Assembly: GCF_004135935.1 (NCBI RefSeq)
Contig: NZ_CP025086.1
Span: 1,364,001 to 1,428,000 of the forward strand
Reading direction: 5' to 3'
DNA: 64,000 nucleotides
Source: Methylovirgula ligni
GTDB lineage: Bacteria > Pseudomonadota > Alphaproteobacteria > Rhizobiales > Beijerinckiaceae
Below the pieces are notes generated by a model, which was given only the letters and a program-made list of their open reading frames with translations, was not told the DNA's origin and did not search any database. Within the stretch, counting starts at the first letter, position 1; each line of letters begins with the position of its first letter. Positions 29,095 to 36,538 of the stretch are shown one piece after another. A program made the translations under genes and the position numbers.

Positions 29095-29679
29095 ATGGTT
29101 AGGCCCCGTGAATTCGATCGTGATGCGGCACTGGAACAGGCGATGCGCGTGTTCTGGGCAAGGGGGTTTGCTGCGACCTCGACCGCGGATTTGGTCGAAG
29201 CGATGGGGATCGCCCGACAGAGCCTGTACAATGCTTTCGGCGACAAACGACGGCTCTATCTGGAAGCGCTTGAGACCTATCAACGACGCACGACGGCGGG
29301 CCATTTGAAGCGTTTGAACGATCCGGCCTCGCCTACGGAAGGCGTTCGAGATCTGCTTTCCGGCCTCATTGTTGAAGACGATGGTTTGCGCGCCATGGGC
29401 TGCATGGGTGTCGGTGCCATCGCTGAATTTAGCACGTCAGATCCCGAACTCACTGCCCTGCGGGCGAAGGTCGCTGCGCTTCTCCGGAAGCGGTTGACCG
29501 ATCGAATCCGCGAGGGCCAAGCCGTCGGAGAGTTCGATCAAGGCACGAGCCCGACAGAGGCCGCCGCGTTCATCCAGATGACGATGTCCGGAATCCAACT
29601 TGCCGCACGTGGCGGTGTAGCAGCCAAAGACCTTCGCACGATGGCGCGATTCGCTGTCGATCGCCTGAAGGCCATCTAG
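29095..29679 (+). CDS. TetR/AcrR family transcriptional regulator
   Basis: A 194-residue regulator from the ATG at 29095 (MVRPREFDRDAALEQAMRVFW); a longer frame from 29056 would begin inside its own operator. The HTH is FAATSTADLVEAMGIARQSLYNAFGDKRRLY (about 24-54). The C-terminal half matches the TetR_C_16-like type with a conserved GCMGVGAIAEF segment. It shares a 25-bp operator-like element with the downstream SDR gene, so it probably represses both. Confidence 0.87.
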   Translation: MVRPREFDRDAALEQAMRVFWARGFAATSTADLVEAMGIARQSLYNAFGDKRRLYLEALETYQRRTTAGHLKRLNDPASPTEGVRDLLSGLIVEDDGLRAMGCMGVGAIAEFSTSDPELTALRAKVAALLRKRLTDRIREGQAVGEFDQGTSPTEAAAFIQMTMSGIQLAARGGVAAKDLRTMARFAVDRLKAI

Positions 29680-29712
29680 CAATTCGCCAATCCGCAAGGG
29701 TGAAGGTGCCAA

Positions 29713-29737
29713 CAATTATGGACCGATCGATCAACAA
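29713..29737 (-). promoter_or_regulatory. TetR operator copy 2 before the SDR gene
   Basis: The inverted counterpart of the element at 29056-29080 (20 of 25 bases identical), containing GACCGATCGATC. It ends 12 bp before the SDR start, covering the likely ribosome or promoter region. Confidence 0.65.
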
Positions 29738-29749
29738 CGGAGCAGAGCG

Positions 29750-30490
29750 ATGAGCAGTGAAAGAGCGGCAGAGCAAAAGACGGCGCTGGTTTTTGGCGGA
29801 TCGCGGGGTATCGGCGCCGCGGCGGCGTTGCGTCTGGCAAAGGATGGCTTCACTGTTGCGCTGACCTATGTCTCCCAGCCAGACAAGGCCGAAAAGGTGG
29901 TTGCTGAGATCGAGGCGCTCGGGGGGCATGCCTTAGACATCCAGGCTGACAGCGCCGATCCCGGCGCGATCCGAGCTGCCGTCGTCAGGACAGTGGAGCG
30001 GTTTGGCCCGATCGATGCCGTCGTGGTCAATGCCGGAATTATTCGCGTGGGCGGGATCGAGACATTCAAACTCGAAGACCTAGACCGGATGCTCGCAGTG
30101 AACGTCCGCGGTGTCTACCTGTCAATTCAGGCTGCCGTGCCACACATGCGCGATAGCGGCCGGGTCATCACGGTCGGCAGTAACACGGCTGTCCGATCGA
30201 GCAATTCAGGAACCTGCGTCTACGCCATGACCAAGGCTGCGGTGGCGACCATGGTGAAGGGAATTGCGCTTGACCTCGCACCGCGCCGGATCACGGTGAA
30301 TAATATCCAGCCAGGCCCGATCGAGACGGACATGACAGCCGCAATGATCCCGCGCTTAACGGAAATGGTGCCGCTGCATCGCGTCGGGCAGCCGGCCGAG
30401 ATCGCGGCGCTGGTATCCTACCTTGTCAGCGAAGAGGCCGGCTATATGACGGGAGCGAGTCTTACGATCGACGGCGGGTTCGTACTGTGA
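29750..30490 (+). CDS. SDR family oxidoreductase
   Basis: A 246-residue classical SDR of the FabG-like type. The cofactor loop is FGGSRGIGAA (about 16-25), NAG is in VVNAGIIRVGG, the catalytic Ser lies in TVGSNTAVRSS, and Tyr/Lys in YAMTKAA. The C-terminus LTIDGGFVL is standard. It is the probable target of the TetR protein encoded upstream. The substrate is unknown. Confidence 0.85.
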   Translation: MSSERAAEQKTALVFGGSRGIGAAAALRLAKDGFTVALTYVSQPDKAEKVVAEIEALGGHALDIQADSADPGAIRAAVVRTVERFGPIDAVVVNAGIIRVGGIETFKLEDLDRMLAVNVRGVYLSIQAAVPHMRDSGRVITVGSNTAVRSSNSGTCVYAMTKAAVATMVKGIALDLAPRRITVNNIQPGPIETDMTAAMIPRLTEMVPLHRVGQPAEIAALVSYLVSEEAGYMTGASLTIDGGFVL

Positions 30491-30857
30491 CCAAGGAAAA
30501 GGCCGACGTCCAAAAAGATAACCCATGCCGTAGCTACGTTAACGGAGTCTATAAGGGCGTCGCTGGATGCCCTTGGCACAGCTCACCAGGGACTCGCGGC
30601 CAACTAAAAGCCAAGGCTCAAGCTAGATTTAGCCGTGGCCACTGGAATCGCAGCGGACCCTTCTTGGATGTCGCGATAGCGTGGTCGCTCATGGATCATG
30701 CAGCGGGTCATCGAATTCGACCGCAAAGACGTAGCCTACAACTACCTCCACGTGGAACAGGAGGTCCCCGACACGAGCCGGGCTTGGTCGTCCCGACTAC
30801 TACTCCCGCAACCGGCAATAGAAGCTAACGAGAAGTCTTCTGGACCCTGTAAATCCG
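30491..30857. other. Gene-free stretch with a possible alcohol-dehydrogenase remnant
   Basis: No intact gene. In one plus-strand frame the segment VIEFDRKDVAYNYL (about 30703-30744) recalls the C-terminal part of zinc-type or quinone-oxidoreductase-like dehydrogenases, but flanking frames are broken and nothing upstream can be aligned. This is a weak call. Confidence 0.25.
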
Positions 30858-31460
30858 TTACTGCTCCTTCTTGAACAGGTCTTGGAAGATCAGCTGGCCC
30901 CAAGTCCGGCCGCGCGCGTGCACCAGCGCGCCACCCTCGTTGAGCTTTCCTAGCTCGACGGGCGCGAATCCGAGTTGTTTGGCCAAAGCCGCCACGGGAG
31001 CGGTCGCATCCTCGTCGTCGCTCGACAGAAAGATAACCCGGTGGCCGCCCTCGACGATCGGATCGGCAGCCAGGGTGGCCGCAATCAGGTGATTGAAGCC
31101 TTTCACGAACTTGGCGCCGGTGAACGCCTTCGCGACGAAGGCGGAAGACGGGAGACCGTCCAACTCTTCAGGGAGAACTCCAAACGCGTTCGTCGCGTCG
31201 ATGACCGTCTTGCCTTCCCAGCTCGGCAGGACCTTCGCAACCTCGCGATGCTCCCGGAACGGGACCGCCAGGATGATTGTATCGGCCTCGAGTGCATCCC
31301 GCAGCGACTTGGCGACGATCGTGGGTCCAATCGCCCGAGCCTGCGGCGCCAACGCCTCGGGCGGCCGTCGGCTCGCGACGGCCGCCTTGATGTTCTTACG
31401 GGCGAAGGCCCGGGCGAGGGCTTGGCCTATCGCACCGAATCCTACAATCGCATAGCTCAT
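30858..31460 (-). CDS. NADP-binding oxidoreductase (NADPH:F420-reductase-like)
   Basis: A 200-residue single-domain Rossmann protein of the F420-dependent NADP reductase-like family. The cofactor motif is YAIVGFGAIGQALARAF (residues 3-19), with ASRRPPEAL as the probable phosphate-recognising region of NADPH. Next come the typical ADTIILAVPFREH and KTVIDATNAFG, then KGFNHL. F420 itself is not expected in most Hyphomicrobiales, so the partner may be another substrate. The start is supported by GGAGAAG. It is followed, convergent to nothing, by the gene-free stretch at 30491. Confidence 0.8.
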   Translation of the reverse strand: MSYAIVGFGAIGQALARAFARKNIKAAVASRRPPEALAPQARAIGPTIVAKSLRDALEADTIILAVPFREHREVAKVLPSWEGKTVIDATNAFGVLPEELDGLPSSAFVAKAFTGAKFVKGFNHLIAATLAADPIVEGGHRVIFLSSDDEDATAPVAALAKQLGFAPVELGKLNEGGALVHARGRTWGQLIFQDLFKKEQ

Positions 31461-31667
31461 AATACTTCTCCGATCCGTGTTGATATTGATTCTCGGCCTT
31501 TAACGGCACTAGGTTATCCGTTTCGCTGCATGGCGACCTTCGCGAGATCTTCGGACCGCCTCAAGCGATGCGCGTCATCGGTTCGATTTCTGAATTGACG
31601 CGTAGACGTCCTGCCGTGAACTCCGCGTGGCCGGACGGTCAGCCACTTCCCGCGATCCGGCACGACT

Positions 31668-32402
31668 TCAGATGGCCGAGAAGCCGCCGTCGACAGACAA
31701 CTCCACCCCATTCACGAAGCTCGAATCGTCTGAAGCGAGAAACAGAGCGACCGCCGCGATTTCCTCGGGACGACCCATCGTTCCCCGCGGGATGAGGGAT
31801 TCGAACATCCGCTTCGCCTCCTCGGTGAGAACTTGGTCCTGCATCGGTGTAGCGATCGGCCCCGGGTGCAGCACGTTCACGCGGATATTCCTGCCCTTCA
31901 GTTCGTTGAGCCATCCGCGTGCGAATGCGTGCAGCGCCGCCTTGCTCGCCGCATACACGCTGTAACCGGGAAAACCTTTGATCGAAGCAACTGAGCCGGT
32001 CATGAAGATCGATCCGCCGTCGTTGAACAGCGGCAGCGCCTTCTGGACCGTAAACAGCGTGCCGCGCGCATTCAGGCCGAAGGCCGCATCGAAATGCTGC
32101 TCGGTAATCTCGCCCAGCGGGACGGCTTCGCCCGTGCCGGCGCTTGCGTACAGGACGTCGATCTCGCCCTTTTCCCGCTTGACTGTGTCGAACAGACGGT
32201 CGAGGTCGTCGAGATTGGCCGCGTCGCCGCGCACGCCGGTCACGTTCCGGCCAATCAGCTTAACGGCCTCGTCGAGCGCCTCCTGCCTCCGGCCCGTGAT
32301 GAAAACATAGGCGCCTTCTTCAACGAACCGCTTGGCGCTCGCCAGCGCCATGCCACTCGATCCACCCGTGATGACAGCAACCTTTCCTTCAAGCTTTCCC
32401 AT
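31668..32402 (-). CDS. SDR family oxidoreductase
   Basis: A 244-residue classical SDR from the ATG at 32402, with AAAGGAGAAG upstream. The cofactor motif is TGGSSGMALAS (about 12-22), which has Met-Ala in place of the usual Ile-Gly. Catalytic Ser is in TGSVASIKG and Tyr/Lys in YAASKAAL; the C-terminus is VELSVDGGFSAI. It is divergent from a LysR regulator 341 bp away, the common arrangement for LysR-controlled reductases. Longer frames upstream lack homology. Confidence 0.84.
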   Translation of the reverse strand: MGKLEGKVAVITGGSSGMALASAKRFVEEGAYVFITGRRQEALDEAVKLIGRNVTGVRGDAANLDDLDRLFDTVKREKGEIDVLYASAGTGEAVPLGEITEQHFDAAFGLNARGTLFTVQKALPLFNDGGSIFMTGSVASIKGFPGYSVYAASKAALHAFARGWLNELKGRNIRVNVLHPGPIATPMQDQVLTEEAKRMFESLIPRGTMGRPEEIAAVALFLASDDSSFVNGVELSVDGGFSAI

Positions 32403-32743
32403 GACTTCTCCTTTTGTCGTGTCGGGCAGCGTCTCTGTTCCCATTTGGGACATGATGCTTCCTTCCGGCTCCATCTTTGGCTCGTCCGGGGAGGCCCCCG
32501 AGAACCTCGAGATGGGTCCGCCGGCGTCAGGCGTTGAGTGCGGAAGCGCGCACATCGGTGGTGCGAAATCGATCCGGCTGGACGACTGACGCCAGCCGCG
32601 ACGATCGATGTCCGCTATTCAGGATTGGGCCGCGCTTGCCGGCATGGGTTATGATCACCGCCCTGCTACCCACCGACGAGATGCTGTTCGATGTTGTTGG
32701 ACACGGACTTTGGAAGGCGCACCGCGCGGCGCCAGATCGCACC
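32403..32743. other. Divergent SDR/lysR intergenic region
   Basis: A 341-bp regulatory gap between divergent genes. The SDR ribosome site lies at its left end. I see no clear LysR box or second gene. Confidence 0.4.
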
Positions 32744-33640
32744 ATGATCGACTGGGATGACGTTCGCTACTTTCTTGCCGTCGCGCGCGGAGGCTCGGTG
32801 CGGGCTGCCGCCGAGCGCCTCGGGGTGAACCACTCGACCGTGCTGCGACGCATCGCTCAGCTCGAGGGACGCCTTGGGGCGCACATGTTCGAAAAGCTGC
32901 CTTCGGGCTACCGCCTGACGGCTGCGGGCGAGGAGATCCTCGAGCTCGCGGAGCAGATGGAAGCGTCGTCGCACCGGCTGGAGACGCGCGTCTTCGGCCG
33001 CGACCAAAGCGTGCGCGGGCTTCTGCGGGTGACGTTGGCACCGTTCCTCGCGACGCACCTGCTCATGCCAGACTTCGCCGATTTCGCTCGTCTGCATCCG
33101 GACATTGAGATGGAAATCTCGCCATCGGGCGAGCGGGCAAATCTGACCAACCGAGAGGCGGACATCGCCATCCGCGTCGTCCCCGATCGCGCAACCCTGC
33201 CGCTCAATCTTCACGGCCTGAAGGGACCGGAGCTATTCGGCGGCGTCTACATGGCCAGCGATCGACTGGCCACGTGGCATGCGGGCGCGCGTGATCCCAT
33301 CCGGCGGATCGTCATCAGCCTTCATGGATTCCCGGACTGGGCCCGCGAGGGTGAGATTCGCACCACGAAGGTTCCGTTCAGGACCCCGGACGCCGAGGCG
33401 CAGATCGTTGCAGCACGGCAAGGGATCGGGATGACCACGCTGCCGTGTTTCGTCGGCGATGCCGACCCCCTACTGGAAAGGGTGCCGGGCACCGACCTGC
33501 ACATGTACGGAACGCTCTGGCTTCTCACACAGGGGGAGACACGCAAGACGAAGCGCGTGCGGCTCTTCACTGAGTTCGTATCCCGCAGGCTTGCCGCGTA
33601 CGCTCCCCTTCTCGCGGGGCTGCCCATATCGCGCGACTGA
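32744..33640 (+). CDS. LysR family transcriptional regulator
   Basis: A 298-residue LysR regulator from the ATG at 32744 (MIDWDDVRYFLAVARGGSVRAAAERLGVNHSTVLRRIAQLE, the usual winged HTH). The substrate-binding domain begins near LLRVTLAPFLATHLLMPDF and includes READIAIRVVPD and AARQGIGMTTLPCF. Frames opening further upstream lack the family start. It probably controls the divergent SDR gene. Confidence 0.87.
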   Translation: MIDWDDVRYFLAVARGGSVRAAAERLGVNHSTVLRRIAQLEGRLGAHMFEKLPSGYRLTAAGEEILELAEQMEASSHRLETRVFGRDQSVRGLLRVTLAPFLATHLLMPDFADFARLHPDIEMEISPSGERANLTNREADIAIRVVPDRATLPLNLHGLKGPELFGGVYMASDRLATWHAGARDPIRRIVISLHGFPDWAREGEIRTTKVPFRTPDAEAQIVAARQGIGMTTLPCFVGDADPLLERVPGTDLHMYGTLWLLTQGETRKTKRVRLFTEFVSRRLAAYAPLLAGLPISRD

Positions 33641-34155
33641 CGCGTGGGCAGGTCGCCGGCGATGCTTGCAGTGGAAAATACCTGCAAGCGGACATCCCCG
33701 GCGTACGACTTGGGTCAGATCTTGCCCGAAGCCTCGGCACAACCCTGCGTCCGCTTCGTCCTCCCCGTTTCCGAAACCGGACCGTCTCCTCACGGCCAGC
33801 TCCGATCATCCGAGGTGCTTGCTCAGATGGCTTCGCTGGAGAAGGCCGGCCGTTCGGCGCGATAGGGATGGATCAGATAGCGGAGAATGCAGAAGCCGTT
33901 CTCAGGCGATCGGTCAACATCCAGCAGAAATGCAAGTGCTCGCTGCCGATGCGCCAGGACCCGTCACGCCATTCATTATGCCGAGCACTTTCTGGACGCT
34001 TGTGATCGGTGCATTGGAGACGTAAAGCACGTCTCTATTATGAAGCTGGAAGCTTTCCGCCGCGAACATGCTCGATGGATCGCTTTGCGCCCATCTCGGT
34101 CGTTAAGATGAGCCTCGGTCTGCGTGAAAGCAGACGCGACGTTGCTCTCCTTTTT
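33641..34155. other. Gene-free stretch with remnants and two repeat copies
   Basis: No intact gene. A minus-strand fragment (33823-33960) reads VLAHRQRALAFLLDV then NGFCILRYLIHPYR, ending AERPAFSSEAI and a stop. Its last 11 codons and the following 15 bp (33809-33856) match 39014-39061 at 45 of 48 bases. A second repeat (34083-34135) matches the element after tRNA-Gln. The stretch looks like decayed DNA. Confidence 0.5.
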
Positions 34156-34962
34156 CTATTTGACCATCGCCTTCACCAACATCCGGCGCCACACGAAGTC
34201 GGGCAAAAGCCGATTCAACCAAAAGAATAGGCCGGGTTTGGCTAGGTAACGCAACCGATTGCTTGCATCATTTGCTGCACGGTAGATTACCTCCGCAATC
34301 GCCTCTGGCTCGGACGCCTTAGCGTTTATTTTCGCAAATAAGGCCAAGAATTTGGTCACGCTGGCTCGATAAGGGTCACTCACCGCTGTTTGCATACTGC
34401 CTGTGCCGAATTCGGTATTGACGCTGCCGGGTTCGATTAATTTCACTCGGATATGAAATGGCTCCAGCTCATAGCGCATAGATTCGCTCAATCCTTCTAC
34501 AGCGAATTTTGTCGCGATGTACGACGCCGCGTAGGGGAGAGCCATACGGCCAACGACGGAAGAAACGTTGATGATCAAACCTTCGCCCGCTTTACGCATG
34601 ACGGGAAGTATTTGTTGCGTAACACTGACCAAGCCAAATACATTCGTCGCAAATTGCTGTTGGATTTGACGATCGTCGACCGCTTCGATCGGGCCGAACA
34701 AGGGGTAGCCTGCATTGTTCAGCAGCACATCGATCTTTTTATAACGAGTCAACGACTCGGTCAGGGCTTGCGCAATTGAACCTTCATTCGTCACATCCAA
34801 GGCGAACAAGCTGATTTGTGGATGCTTAAGCGCGAGATCGGCCTTGAGTGGATCGCGCATGGTTGCGGCGACATTCCAGCCTTTTGCAGCGAAATAGAGC
34901 GCGGTAGCGCGTCCGATGCCGCTGGAGGCCCCTGTGATCAAGATTGTTTTAGCCAATGGCAA
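34156..34962 (-). CDS. SDR family oxidoreductase
   Basis: A 268-residue SDR resembling the retinol-dehydrogenase-like or YdfG-like group. The cofactor motif is TGASSGIGRA (about 10-19), NNAG is in LLNNAGYPLFG, Ser in NVSSVVGRM and Tyr/Lys in YIATKFAVEG. It appears to start at TTG 34962, four bases after GGAGG, since no ATG precedes the family N-terminus. It is divergent from a MarR regulator over an 82-bp gap with a perfect 20-bp palindrome. Base composition is lower in GC than the flanks, suggesting transfer. Confidence 0.83.
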   Translation of the reverse strand: MPLAKTILITGASSGIGRATALYFAAKGWNVAATMRDPLKADLALKHPQISLFALDVTNEGSIAQALTESLTRYKKIDVLLNNAGYPLFGPIEAVDDRQIQQQFATNVFGLVSVTQQILPVMRKAGEGLIINVSSVVGRMALPYAASYIATKFAVEGLSESMRYELEPFHIRVKLIEPGSVNTEFGTGSMQTAVSDPYRASVTKFLALFAKINAKASEPEAIAEVIYRAANDASNRLRYLAKPGLFFWLNRLLPDFVWRRMLVKAMVK

Positions 34963-34985
34963 CGATCCTCCAGTCGGGCTACAAT

Positions 34986-35005
34986 ACTATTCCATATGGA
35001 ATAGT
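34986..35005. promoter_or_regulatory. Operator palindrome in the SDR/marR divergent promoter
   Basis: ACTATTCCATATGGAATAGT is a perfect 20-bp palindrome. An overlapping second inverted repeat, ATAGTT-N8-AACTAT, follows at 35001-35020. It is the probable binding site of the adjacent MarR protein, covering both divergent promoters. Confidence 0.75.
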
Positions 35006-35044
35006 TCCATATTAAACTATATCGCTTGCCCGTCAAGGAAAAAT

Positions 35045-35530
35045 ATGAACAGTTGGGACCTTCTTCAGCTGCACCATCAGTTCTTCGAGCGCATCACGCA
35101 AAATGCGGAGCGTGCGCTGGCAGAGGATAAGTTGGACGTCAAAGGCTTTTTTGTGCTGGCAGCAATTGAAGAACTGAAGCATCCGGCTGCGCTTGCAAAA
35201 CGTCTGGTCTTGCCGAAGCCCACGGTGACCTTTTTGATCAAGAAACTGGAACAGGCCCAGTATGTGAAAAGAAAAACGGTAGCGGGAGATTTGCGGCGAT
35301 TTGAAATCCAGCTGACTCCGCTTGGACGCAAAGTGTGCGAACGAGGTCGTAAAACTCTTAGCGATGCCTTTGACATCAGTCTCAGCCGGCTCAGCCCGCG
35401 AGAAAGAGAGCAATATGGCGAACTATTGCGGAAATGCGTGAAACCGGCCGAGGAAGATACCGACACTGTCCGAATGGAAGTCGATGGCACTCAAAAGAAT
35501 GTAATGAAACGTTTCCGTCCTGATTTGTAG
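35045..35530 (+). CDS. MarR family transcriptional regulator
   Basis: A 161-residue winged-helix regulator from the ATG at 35045 with AAGGA seven bases upstream. The DNA-binding part is FFVLAAIEELKHPAALAKRLVLPKPTVTFLIKKLEQAQYVKRKTV (about 34-78) with a wing at GDLRRFEIQLTPLGR. It is divergent from the SDR gene and presumably binds the palindrome between them. The C-terminal tail is charged. Confidence 0.86.
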   Translation: MNSWDLLQLHHQFFERITQNAERALAEDKLDVKGFFVLAAIEELKHPAALAKRLVLPKPTVTFLIKKLEQAQYVKRKTVAGDLRRFEIQLTPLGRKVCERGRKTLSDAFDISLSRLSPREREQYGELLRKCVKPAEEDTDTVRMEVDGTQKNVMKRFRPDL

Positions 35531-36062
35531 CCGTTACTGGCCTCTAGGGCTTCAATGTCCGTACTTGCCTTTGCGCATCCGAGAGCGGAACGGCTGCTTT
35601 CGGCCCGTTGTCGTCTAGGTAAATATCCACGGTGCTTGAAAGCGGACCAAAAGAATTGCTCCTTGGTCGGCTTCGATATCTGGATTACTCACTCCGCCTA
35701 GTGGCGAATGCCGACGACGTGCCAGTTCTCTGCCGTCGCCGGCGCGCCGTGGTCGAGATCGCGCGAGACATGGCGCAGGGTTTCCGCGGCCGGCGAACCA
35801 ACTCTCCCACGGTCGCGGCGAACTCGAACAGAGGATTCATGCGCACAATCATTTAGAAATCGCCCCATACCTAATGGAGCGCGGTCGGCAACTTCTGCGC
35901 GGTTACGGTCGCTCCAAAGTCCAAATGCACGGAACTCAATGTCGTCAGGGCCGTTCCCGATGAGGCGGACCTCGCCTTAGCGAAGGACTCGACGTGGGCG
36001 CGGTAATTTCACTATCCCGACGCGACGCGGTTCTACTGGTCTACGCCATACGGAGATGACCC
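35531..36062. other. Gene-free stretch with decayed coding fragments
   Basis: No intact gene. On the minus strand an ATG near 35852 (reading MIVRMNPLFEFAATVGELV) and, in another frame, AAETLRHVSRDLDHGAPATA then ENWHVVGIRH with a stop near 35700 look like two halves of one small frameshifted gene. I cannot name it. Confidence 0.35.
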
Positions 36063-36251
36063 ATGCGCATGCTTATCGCTCTTTTAGTAGTCGTTTATCT
36101 CGTCGGCGTTGGTGTCGTCTTGGCGCCCACGGTCAAAGCAAAGTGGAACACAGGCTCCACCTCCCAATTCGTGACGTCGATTGCAAGTGAAATACCAACG
36201 GCGTTGGCTTGGCCGGCAACCATATATCGAAAAACTACCGAACGCGGGTAA
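36063..36251 (+). CDS. Small single-pass membrane protein
   Basis: A 62-residue protein with one N-terminal hydrophobic helix (LIALLVVVYLVGVGVVLAP, residues 4-22) and a short polar tail ending in TALAWPATIYRK. GGAG lies about eight bases before the ATG. Proteins of this type are common in rhizobia without known function. It stands alone between two gene-poor stretches. Confidence 0.6.
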   Translation: MRMLIALLVVVYLVGVGVVLAPTVKAKWNTGSTSQFVTSIASEIPTALAWPATIYRKTTERG

Positions 36252-36538
36252 CACCGCGCGGTTGGGAGTGCTCGCTCGCGCAAGAACGCGCATCCGGAGC
36301 GCCTGAAAGCTCCCATAGTTAGAGCGGCGCTTCCAAGATTATGAAGTAGTTCGAGCCTACGATCCCACTGGACGGCCGCAGAGGGCAATTTACGCCGTAT
36401 GACCGGCGACTCCTAATGGCCGCAGGAGCACTATCGGGAGGTGTTGCCAACCGAGGCGATATCGGGGGTTTGATATTTTATTTCATCGATCGTAGGTCAG
36501 CCGTTGTTAGATGGGCGTCCAAGAACTCGCTCAGCAGA

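Noticed and set aside
30487-30828. 113-codon plus-strand frame after the SDR at 29750
   Set aside because: It overlaps the SDR stop, has no ribosome site and shows no protein-like pattern; a possible dehydrogenase remnant lies in another frame.
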